A stretch of DNA of 64,000 nt from Micropterix aruncella (lineage: Eukaryota > Arthropoda > Insecta > Lepidoptera > Micropterigidae): contig OX155961.1 of NCBI GenBank assembly GCA_944548615.1, positions 22,338,773 through 22,402,772 on the forward strand. The letters are read 5' to 3'. A model generated the notes under the pieces. That model was given only the letters and a program-made list of their open reading frames with translations. It was not told where the DNA came from and did not search any database. The position numbers and the translations under genes are program-made. Positions 12,101 to 24,100 of the stretch are shown one piece after another. Each line of letters starts with the position of its first letter. Position 1 is the first letter of the stretch.

Positions 12101-15100
12101 ACACCGAAGAAACCCACCTTACAGAATGGAAAAAGAACGCAGGATGCAGGCAAACAAAGAACGCGGTTCCGGAAGCATCCAAAAAACTTGCCCGCAACCT
12201 CACCAGATTAAAAAGGGACAAAATCCGTAAAGTCATAGGTACTATGACAGGCCACTGTCCCCTAAACAAACACCTGTTTACCATAGGTGTGACGGACAGC
12301 CCTCTATGCAGAGGATGCATGGAGGAAGAAGAAACGCCACAGCATGTGCTCATGGAATGCAGGAGCGTGGCAGAGCAACGGGCAAGAATACTACAATCTC
12401 CAGCATCTGTCCCGGAGGCCTGTAGCAACCCAAACAGGCTGCTAACTTTCTGGGACAGCCTGGGTTGGCTGGAGTAACATAAATAGAAACATGAGCCACG
12501 CACAACGGCCCAATCAAGAGGTCAAGTGCGGGAAAAAGCCCAGACAAACTAACTAACTAACTAACTATTTGGGGTTTGAATTTTTCAACTCGTTGCCAGC
12601 AGAAATTAAAATACTTCAAGAGGTTGCATTTAAGAAATGCATAAAAAGAAACAACCATCCGTGCTCTCTATAATTTTGATGAATTTGACAAGGCCGTCTT
12701 AATTTTTTTTAAATAATTTAACATGTATCAAATGACTGTCTTTGCCTTCTTCGGAGCAGATTCGTCAGGAGAAGTCCACTGTTTCGACAGCTGCTTGGTC
12801 TTTGGTGTGTAGTGGTGGATCCATGTTTCGTCCACGGTCACAAATCAGTGAAAAAACTCCGTTGGATTACGCTTCAACATGGCCAAACGCTCCTTCGAAG
12901 TGGTCACGCGATTTTGCTTGTTGTTCACAGTCAGCAAACGCAGCAACAATCGCGCCGGTAGCTTCCTCATGCCCAAATGTTCATGCACAATATTTTGCAC
13001 TCGTTCATATGAGATGCCTGTAGCCTCTACTATTTCGCGCAACTTCACTCGACTATTGGCTAAAACGAGATCATGGACTTTGTCGACCATTTCCTCATTT
13101 GTGGCCATTTTTGGACATCCACTGCGTAGTTCATGCTTGGTGCTCGTATGGCCACGTTTGAACTCGCTCACCCAGAAACTGACAGTCGAAAATGAAGGTG
13201 TGGATGTGCCATGAACTTTCTGCAAAATATCTCGTATCTTACTTGCCGTTTTCCCATCCATCCAGAAATGTTTAATCACTGGACGAAATTCGTTTTTTTC
13301 CATTTTTGCAAAAGTGCCTGACTTGCTTCACAAAACTGCCTGTGCTACGTATCTGTTTGAAAATTTGACAGCTTTCCTTAAATACGTTGGTGTTGCCAAC
13401 CATCACAACCATTTCGCGATACGCTCGCCATCCGGTCGTTCCGGAAACTTCAATCTACCCTCTTGCATTACACGACCACATACATATAAACACTTCAAGT
13501 AGGGTTAGTTGTAAGAGATTGTCGTTGATTATAGATGTGCCCATTGTGACATTTCACAATATAGAGTAGAAACAAATAAAACAATATTTAATACACATCT
13601 TTTAAAATGATACATTCTAGGTAGTTTTACACATAGTAGTATAATTAATTGTTATTTTAATTGTTGGTATACAGGTGAAGTGCGACAAGCCCTGTCAATG
13701 ATGGAGCTGTGGGCTCCGATGGATGTTGAAGACGCCCTCGAACTGCTGTCTCCAAACTTCAGCCACCCAGCTGTTAGGCGCTACTCTATAACGAGGCTGA
13801 AGCAGGCGCCGGATGAAGATCTGATGGTGTACCTCCTCCAGTTAGTGCAGGCGCTCAAGTACGAGAGCTTTGATGAAATCAAAGAAGGTAAAATGAAACA
13901 TTTTAAAAATACTTTCCCGTCCCATTAACTGACCAGAAGGGGAAGTGTTGTGAATGCGCTAAAAAGATTTCCAGATAAAGATGGAAATATCAATTTTGAG
14001 CCCCCCTGAGAGGATTAAGACTGTGAGGGACCACCCCTCACTAGACTCCAAGTTGTTCGGTGTGAGGTGGTGGTATCAACTTACGAGTTAACTCCGTATT
14101 GAAAGGCGGTTTTGAGTGAAGCACAAGGTATTTATTGAACCGATTGAAATTTTGATATTGCCAGTTATAACGCTTCCCGAACAGGTTATGTCGTCGCGAG
14201 TGTATTGATGCGCGACTGCAGTTACGAGGGTATATGGATGAGGATTGTATTTGTGCTCCTAGTATCCTGTACTGGGCACGGCTCCCGTCTGTGGCATTAC
14301 AGACTGATGCTTCGTGACTGGGAATGATAAGGAAAGGAAACCAAGGAGTCGGACTCGTTAAGCGACCTCGTGAGAGGGGTACCGAGTATGCCGTCGCAAC
14401 CTTGGGGGAGGTGATCACTCGAGGAATGATACTTTGGTTGCTTTTTCGCCGGTTTATATAGGCCGGGAAATGATGCAATCCGAAATATTCCGAGTAAAAG
14501 TATTGTTTCATCGTGCTGATTCATTGCTGCACGAGTCAAAATAATAGCTGAATTGTGTCAGTGTATTTCACTGGAAATCGATGCATTTGTTGATCGCACG
14601 TAACTGTACTTAACCCCTTGAGTATGATACGACCAAATCTGGTTCTGAAACAATTATCCGTTGAGTATGATACGACCAGATCTGGTTCCGCGTTTTTTTC
14701 ACTTCTTTGACGTTCTCATATTTATTCATAATTATCTAATTGTTTTACAAAATGATATTTAAATATTCTATATTCGAAATTTCAATGCAATCATTGTGCA
14801 GTTGTTCTTTTTATGATTGGTGTAGTAGTTTCGTAGTTATAGTACTTTAAGGTCGATGTCGCCGAAAATCCTGCAAAAGAGACAGATGCATCCATGAAAA
14901 TACCCATTTACTCCAAGGGTTAAGGGCCGTTACAAGACCATTTCCAGATTGTAGTCTGTCTGTCTGTATGTCTGTATGTGTATATATAAGCCTCCACAAT
15001 AGCGCTCAAACGCTTATAAATGGAGTTCATTGCGCTTCATTCATTACTTACATTTGAATTTCCTACTCTATGATTCGACTTAATACAATCATTTGATTGA

Positions 15101-18100
15101 CGTCCGTGACTGACGGATGAAACAGACAGCAGCGTGAACGTGCGTCTGTGACGAAACGTCTGAAAAGATAGGTTATGTTTTGACGTCTAAAACATTTCGG
15201 TTGGTTGTTGTGAACTTTAATGTTGTTTCTCTTATCAGGTAGGTATAGATGTAAAAACATGTACTATAAACACCAAAACAATGTTATTGTAATAAAAATC
15301 CAATCTTTGCAGAGCAACTCAATATCTTTTCATTTCACGACAATCATAAAGTGTGTATAAAAACATAAAACAACATTTCTGCAGCTACTTTTAACAACAA
15401 TGGAAAAACTAAGGCTTGAATTCGAAACTACAGAATTCCGAAGCAAGGCGAAGATCCGAAAGCAAATAAAATCTGCATAACCTCAATTACCAACGTCAAC
15501 AATCATACGTTTTTAATACCAGAAAAATTACAACCGGTAAGGCTACACGAGGCACTTATAAGGACTCCAGGATTTATAAAAGTGAAAACTACACTACAAA
15601 AAATACCTGAAAGTAGACAAGTATAGATTTCTATCAAAGAAGAATTAAACGGTATCTATATGGATGAAGATCATAATATGCAGTTTAATCTGATTGAACT
15701 GAAATTTGGTATGCAGGCGTCATTTGGTCATGGCAAGAGTTGAAAAGATTGTGGTTGAAATTAGTCCACCAGGGGGCGCACTAGTCATATAATTCTCGAA
15801 ATATTGGACTTAGATGCTTGAAATTTGGTACACAGATGTCTTGCTAAGCCAAAATCACATTGTGACAATATTTAAATTCCAGAATATTAACACCAAGCCA
15901 TCCGAGGCTAGTCGAGAACAGAGTTCTACCACCGGCTGAGAGAGAGCGGTCATCGATTTTATTTATGAAATTAATATTTAGATGAAATCAGTTCTTGGCT
16001 ACTTGCCCGGAAAGTCTTTGGGTGACACAACCAAATTTTTCTTTCCCTATGTTTTTCTTGAGGGGGCTGATGGTGTATGCAGCATGTTGTCATCCCAGGT
16101 GTCTGAGCTGTAGGAAACTCCTGGTGGACCCAAAGGGGCAGCTTACAGTTCCATGCAGCTTGGGTCACTATGACCTCATTATCTTGGGTCGGCGAAACTC
16201 ATGGTACAACTCCCATCCGGTAGCCTCCTCGAAGAGAGGCAAACCTGGAAAGGACTCTGTTTCCCCCTGTCATGGCTGGGTCGTCGATATGGGATCGGAT
16301 CCTCTGGGGGAGGACCTTGGATGCTGCTGGGTGGTTTGCGCGTCAAGTGGCATTCACTAATCGACTGCACTCCGGTGAATACCCGGGGGATCTGGAGATG
16401 GTCTTATAAATTTCCTAAGAAGCGAGGTAGGTTATTGAGCTGTTGTCAACTATTCTTGAAACGACCCGTTGGCCACCTAATACCGTGTGGTCTACATTCC
16501 TTGACAAATTCAGACTTAATTAACTTTGATATCAGGTAGAGGCCGTGCAAGCGACTTCGAACCTGCGACCAGACTGGAGACCAGATAAAACTGGCCAAAT
16601 CTGGTATTTACGGTGTGAGGTCAGCCCGTTGTGTTCTCTTCCCTGTGCCTTGCGGTAAGGCGTTGGACTCTCACGGGCATGTTGGCATAGTTAGAAGGTG
16701 GACTATGTCGTCCCTAAGTCTGTGCTTTCACCCCACAGTTGAAAGAATGATTTAATATTGTGATACCTTTCTGGGGTGGCGGGTTCGTCTCTAATAGTTG
16801 ACAACTCCAAATGTGGGCTCAGAAGTTCTTGATCCGCTCAAAATCCACTCTCGTCATAGACATGAAATATTAGTCTAAAATTATAGTTTAGCACCCTAAA
16901 CAGTTACGGTGTTGTAAGTGAAAAATCTGAGAGATGTGATGTATATATTCGAATTGACATTTTTGTTAATACTTTTGTTGCAGTATATAAGCAGTTAACT
17001 CCGGGGAGAGATGGCGGCAGCACTTGTTCAGATTCCGATGGAAAAATTCAAACAAACTCATCGAAGGCCCTCAGTATGGAGAAGAAGGGCAGCTCTTCTA
17101 GTCTATTATCAATAGGTAAGAACATTGGAAAAAGTGGCAGATGTACCAAGAATACCCCCTCGGAAACATGAACCTTCATTAACCCAGTGGTTACTGAAAC
17201 TTTTTTTTTTGTCTCGTATCACAGTAGTTTTTTAAGTATTGTTACCTTGATGCATATAGTAAACATGGAAAAATAAAATAAAAAAATGGAGTTTTCAGGA
17301 ATGCTCGGAAAATGCGGATTGTTTTAACGATCAGTAGTAATAGGCAGGTAGGTTAACGCTCATATAACTACTATTTTTATCGATTGTATCCTATTCTAAA
17401 TTAAAGAAACACAGTTATTACTATGAAAAAGGCTTTATTATCTAATTGAAAAATGTTAACCCAGATTCCCCGAAGGTCCTTTATAAAAGTCGAGTGACAA
17501 AAATATAATTTTAAATTTTATGAGGGTAGTTTGATATCTTGTGTCAGCACAAACGCAAAGAGGGAGTTAGTTATTATTATATTTCGTGTGTTGAGTGAAG
17601 CACAGTTGTGTTTTGTCGATTTTAAAATAATACCAATATACGGAAAAAAATATGTCAACTTTCAGATGAGTGTTTTTTAAATATTTTATTGTTTGAAATA
17701 CATTTGAATCGTGGTTTAATATAAGAAATAACTTATATTTCATAGCTAACTTTTAATTTTTACATTTATTATTTATTTTGATTATTTTTAGGGTATTTTA
17801 AATATTCGACCTTTATAACGGACCTTAGTAAAATACACTATCAAATTTTGCCTATTTTAGAAAAAACTTGAAATTGCACGAAATCATTGAGGCGTTGGAG
17901 GCTGATGGTGATTTTATTGTGCCAGATACTATTTATATTAATCCTCCTGAAAATGCAAATGAATACAACACCGATGAGGATTCTGGTGCTGAGGATTCAG
18001 TAACATTATCAAATCTGCCCGGATCGCAACTTCAAACTGAAACACAGATTGTTAACTTTGTTGAGGACTATGACAGTGAGGATGATGTGCCTCTTTCGCA

Positions 18101-21100
18101 AATTGCCAAACGACGTTGCGCAGGTGACACTTCGACTTCGAGGGAGAGTTGTACTCCATCAGTTATACATACGTATGATCTACCTACATCGTATGACTGG
18201 GTCAAAAAAGATCTTGAAGCAGATCTGTCATCTCAAAATTGGGAAGCAGTTATGGACCGCGTCGAGAACCAAAAGAATATTTTGAACAGGTTTACAACGA
18301 AGATATTCTAGAGATGATCTTGAAGTATACTAATAATTATGTATGAACTGAAAATGAGAAATATAAAGGCAACAGGAACGATCAGAGAAACCAGACTTTC
18401 ACAGTGTCCTCTTCCTAAAAACAACGTTTATAAAAAAACAGAGCGTGGGTCATTTGATTTCAGAACCTCCAGAAATGCTGAAATAATTGCGTGCAAGTGC
18501 AACGTCACTGTTGCCTCTAACTCTGAATCTGTATACCCCACTCAAAGTGTGAGGCGTTTTTCACGGAAAGAAAAAAAGTATATTGAAGTTCAGCAATCTA
18601 AAAATATAAAACTGTATAATGAGAACATGGGGGGTGTAGATCGCTCAGATCAAAACATCAGTCTATACAGAACCACGATAAGAGGCAAGAAGTGGTATTT
18701 TCCACTATTTACTTTTTCCATTGATATGACCTGTCAAAATGCTTGGCAATTATATAAAGGAGATGGTGGTTCTATGGATCAACTGGCATTCAGACGTAGT
18801 GTAACTATTGCACTTTTGAACAAGCATAAGAAAGCTGGAAGTCGACCTCCAGTCAGGAAAAATGATTCTTTGTTAGAAAATATCAGGTAGGACAATGAAG
18901 GCCATTTAATTTCTTACAAAGAAAACCAAGCTAAATGTGCTTTTTGCCATAAAAAGGCTCAATTCTACTGTGTAAAGTGTGAGAAAACCTTACACCCTAA
19001 AGACTGCCTCATAAAATATCACACTAAATATTTACCTTCTCGGAGTCTAAATTTAATTACAATTCTTGTTTTTGTAAAGAAAACTAAATAAAGTTGATTT
19101 TTGTGCAAATTTGATATCGTATTTTCCTAAGGACCTTTTAAAAGGACGCTGAATTTCAGGAAAACTGTTGAACCTAGAATTTTTTCAGTAATTTTTCCTG
19201 AATTCTTAACTCAAAATTACCCTATATCCAAATTTTTATTAAAATATGTTGAAAAAAAAATTTCAGGGGTATCTGGGTTAATTAACAAACAAGTTGATGT
19301 AGGAGTATGGTAAGTAACAAAACATGTTTTAGGGTGAAAATGGATTTTACACTTTTGACAAGTGAAGTTTGTATTTGTTTTGCAAAGCGAACATCGAAGC
19401 TGAGAGTCATTGTACTCTACTAGATGATCAACTCTATTGTAGCCTGAAGTTTCCCTGTAAGTTCTAGGAGTGGGACAAGGACCGCGTTTCTCAGTTTTTT
19501 TATATGTTTCCTATGTTTTATATGTTTAATATATACCTCTGGCAATAGTTCTCCGGAATTTGAGATGATCGTACTCTCCTCCATTATTTTTCTAAAGTTG
19601 CCACGCATTGTGAGTCGCCAAGCAGTGACAGAACAATGAGATATACCATTTCTTGCCGCGGATAGATGTACGATAAAGACCAATGTTTTCATTGTAGCTT
19701 TTTATAATTGCAGGCTGATCGATGTATACATATTTTTTCTGCTGCTGCGAGAACCGTTTAGCTTTACGTAAGGGTTCGATGTTTTCTGTATTGGATGCTA
19801 CTGACACCACACTATTATCATTCCACTTGCAAACTAAAATATGCTCTGGTTGGCTAGATTTGTACTTGAATGTGCCTCTTTCTCCTTTCTTGAATTCTTT
19901 ATTAGACGGCAAAGGACACTTTTTTGTACGGTCTTTTTTTTATATGCGAATTGTATAACTTAAACCTGCTTTTTATACTATTTAAAGTACATTAGAGCCG
20001 CGGTTATCCGACCCCAGACTAACTGAGTTCCGGGTTAATCGAGGAGAACTTAAAGATTTTTTTAAGAAGTAACTATAAATTAGTCAATTTTTACTATACA
20101 TTACTGTATTTTATAATTTATGCATGCTTGTATTCTATTGCATTTTCAACTGACTACATGTAAATATGTAATAGATGTATTATTTTACTTCATTGACTAT
20201 GCTTTTATTCATTTTAAACTTTACGGTATGTTTCCCCCTCGATTTACGACAGAGCCTGTGTTATCCGAGTTTTCAATTATCTGAGACACCCTCGGTTAAC
20301 ATTACCTTGGATAAGCGAGTTTCTACTGTGCCTTCAATAAAAATCAATGTATTTTTTGCATTCATACAAACTTTGGAATCCTTATATTGCCAAGGACATC
20401 AACCTGCTTGAAAGTATACAACGTAGAGCGACAAAACTGCCAAAAACCCTAAGAAAAACACCCTATGAACATAGATTAAAAATCCTCAAACTGACAACTC
20501 TGGAGCAACGGAGACACAGAGGAGATCTCATAGAGACATACAAAATACTGAGGCAACACTACGACTGCCCAGAGTTGGAAAGCATGTTTGTGTTCAATTC
20601 AAACCATCACTTAAGAGGTCACAGCCTGAAACTCAACGTTACAAGCTTTTCAACTGAAGCAAGAAAGCACTTCCTGACAAACAGAATCGTGAACAGCTGG
20701 AATAAACTGCCCGAGGAAGTTATTGAAGCACCAACCATAAACGCATTCAAAAATAGACTTGATATATATTTAAAAAATGACATAAAAAAAGAAAAAAAAA
20801 AGAAACAGCAACACCAGTGAATTTTATAGATATGAACACATCAGCGTTAAGCTGCTAGTTCATCAACAAATAATAATAATAAACTTATTAAATTCAATCC
20901 GAAATCAGGGTTGTTAAAATGACTATTTTGAACACTGAGCAGTATGATTTCCAGTACTAGTTTATTATCAAATTTTGGTGTGTCTTAGGTTATCTACATC
21001 CTGTAAAACTTCGATGATATACAAGATTTTTGAAATAATATTGTTTTTGATATAAATTTGTATTTCTTTCTTCTATAGATTCTACACACAAGACTCAAAT

Positions 21101-24100
21101 TCCTTTAGATAGATCCTCCACAGATGAGCAGTCGTCGAGTGGAAATAATCTTAGCCAGTCAAACAATGCAAATAGCGGCAGTATTTTCTACAGGTTAGCA
21201 ACTATTTTACTATTTTAAGACCGGTTGAATGATCATAAAGGTTAAACAATAGTGTTCATACTATCTGGAGAGTAAAGGCTTTGAATATAATAAATAGTGT
21301 TTAATATTTGTTTAATGTAAATATAATAAACGCAGATAAGGGAGAAAGTGCTGCTTGTCATTTAAGTCAACACTGCTCCATGCGTAGAGCATTATAATTT
21401 AGTTCAATAAAAACGTCACTATATTTCCTATCTATTATATGTTTGTTTCTAATGTTTTCCTTTCATTTCTCATTTAAACCTGTTTCTTTTTTGCTTGCTT
21501 AGCACTTCATTAGATTGATTAGAGATCATGGGCACCTCGCCGCACCTTTGATTTCCTACATGGCACCCCAGGGTGCCGTGGCACACACTTTGAGAACCTC
21601 TGGACATTGATTATATAGAATACTAGCTGACCCGTGCCCACTTCGTTGGGCGGTAAAACTTTTTACTTGTGATGAAATTATGAGTGTGGTTCGGTTAGTA
21701 CTGAGTGCTATGATTTATTTCCTGACTGCCAAAAGAAGGGTTATATTTTTACTGCATATGTGTGTATGTATTTGCATGCCAATTTTACTTTATTACGTTA
21801 TTTGTGTCTTCTTGTGAGTGTCTTATCTCTTTAACCATTTATGCAGTAAAAGGGAAATTATATGCAGTAAAAGGGAAAAGTCTTCTGTTTTAAACACTTG
21901 AGACGATAAATTAAATTATTTTGATATGAATTTTTTATTGTTGATAATATGACCAATAAACATGACCTACCGATTTAAATTATTTTTGTAATGTAAAAAA
22001 GTACTTTTTGTGACTTAAATATAAAATTTAGACATATGCTGTCGCTGACTATTTTGTAGGCATTACCAAGCTCTACAACTTTTCTCTAGAACTTAATCAT
22101 ATATCTCTCATCGCTAAAGCAGCGTTCCTAAGAAACATTTTCATTCGACCGTTTTTTCTCCGACTTACTTTGCAAATCCAACTACCACGAAAAAGTCTTT
22201 TCATTTTTCGGATTAATATATAGCCCTATGACACTCACAACTAACGTGGTTTTCTATTGGTAAAATAATTTTCAAAATCGGTTCAGTAGATCCAGAGATT
22301 ACTTCCTACAACCTCACAAACTTTACCTCTTCATAATATTAGTATAGATTAGGTTGCTCAATGCTGTATTCCATTTTGGCAGCTAGGATTTTACTACGAA
22401 ACGCAACATGTAGATGGCACTCATAGTTCTAAATATTGATTCATTTTCTCTTATGTTCAATATAAAGGCGTTATATTGAACGCGGCAATATACGGCTGTA
22501 CAGTATCCTATAATAATATAATATCCTATAATAATATAATAAAAAATAATAATATAATAAGAAACAAATTTTGAAATCATAGCTCTTATTATTTGTTATT
22601 ATTTACATAAAAATTACATTTGTTAATTTGGAATACAGGTTTCAATAAGTAATAATTATGCTCTTTATCATTTAGATAGTCTAGTAGATGGCATTCTATC
22701 TCCATATTATTTCTGTGATGTAATCAGCCTATATAAAAATGCAAATGAGGCACTAATATTTGAATATTGTTATTGTTACCATTGATCAATCAGTCCTTTA
22801 TAAAAAAAAAACATTCATTATCGATGTTATTATAGATGACCAAATAAATCGATATTAGTTTGGCCGTCAATGCTATCAGCGCCTCCCGCATTTCGCCGGC
22901 GCAGAAGGGTTCCCAAAATGTACTATGAAGTTGAGCAACCTCATAACCATAATAATTGCTTTGACATGTCACCGGCATAGAAGGGTTGCCAAAATGTTGG
23001 GCAGTCTAATACCCTATATCAGGGCTGTCCAACTCTAAGTGCCCCAAGGGCCGCTTCTAAAAAAATGCGGTTTGAAGGGCCGCATTATAAAATACTTCAT
23101 ATGCAACTTTATCAGTGTGTTTTAATAGGTATAATATAAAAAAACGCATTTGTATTATTATTTTAATTTATTCAAAAAATATCAAATTCTAAATAAAAAT
23201 TTGGGAAATTTGAGGATGTTGGTTTTCACTAACTAATGCATCAATATTAACTTTAATATCTGTTGTTTATAAACGAAGCAACTGAGTGAGTGATTTATCA
23301 GAGAGAGAAATCTGTCAAAAAACTTCGCTGCAAACTTGTATTTGTCGCCAGTGGAGTCACACGTTATTTTATTTGTATTTTATCGTTAATATAAGTATTG
23401 TGCATATTTCGTATTTGAGGGTAATTTATACATTTAGAGGCCCGCTCTGCGGGCCGTAAAAAGATGAGGTCGCGGGCCGCATGCGGCCCGCTGGCTTCAT
23501 GTTGGACAGCCCTGCTCTATATAATCAATGCTCTGGACCAGACAATATGTTTGGCAAAACAGCATAAAAATAAGATAGGCACTTTGGACTTTTCACGAAC
23601 ACTATGTAATATTTTTCTTGGTGTATTATATTTCTTAAATTAGTTTTTAAACAATGTATTAAGCTGGGCATTGACGGTCAGTTTTTCGCGTCAGTCTAGA
23701 CGTAAAACTGTGGCATCACTCCAAATGATTTTACGCCAACTAGATTTCCCCACTCACTGGCGTCACTCCGGCTCTTCAGTTTTCGACCGGCCGCATAAAG
23801 AACGTGTTCTCTTTGCGGACGTCCACGAAATAAAAATGGATTCCGATTCCCAAGATGAAATATTACTTGTTACTGCGGCTACTGTTTGTTGCCGTATACT
23901 CACCAGAAAACAAAAAAGACAGCAAATGATAAAATAATGGCTAAAAAAAGGATCCTGAGTCTGAGGACCGAGTGACTGGCGAAACTATTTAAGGATAGAC
24001 GAAGCGACATATTTCAAGCTTCTAGAACTTGTAACTCTATATATTGCTAAACAAGATTATACTAATATGAGACAAGCTTATAAACCCTCATGAGAGATTG

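Larger units (their letters stand above)
13925..16045 (+). repeat. Unclassified repeat H, copy 1 (interrupted)
   Basis: Begins near CCAGAAGGGGAAGTGTTGTGAATGCGC and ends near GAAAGTCTTTGGGTGACACAACC. Internal landmarks are ACCATTTCCAGA, GAAATTTGGTATGCAGG and TTGAAATTTGGTACACAGATG. It is split by solo LTR 2 and by the insert at about 15015-15680. Related copies lie at 27550-28095 and 55015-55560. I cannot assign a class. Confidence 0.65.
17456..19281 (+). mobile_element. piggyBac-like element with deleted core
   Basis: TTAA at 17456-17459 and 19278-19281, with terminal inverted repeats TTAACCCAGATTCCCC and (complement of the right end) TTAACCCAGATACCCC. Inside are the N-terminal and C-terminal parts of a piggyBac transposase; the middle, with two of the three catalytic Asp residues, is deleted. 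A non-autonomous derivative. Confidence 0.92.

Noticed and set aside
16200..16539. 112-residue ORF in repeat Q
   Set aside because: Other Q copies do not preserve the frame.
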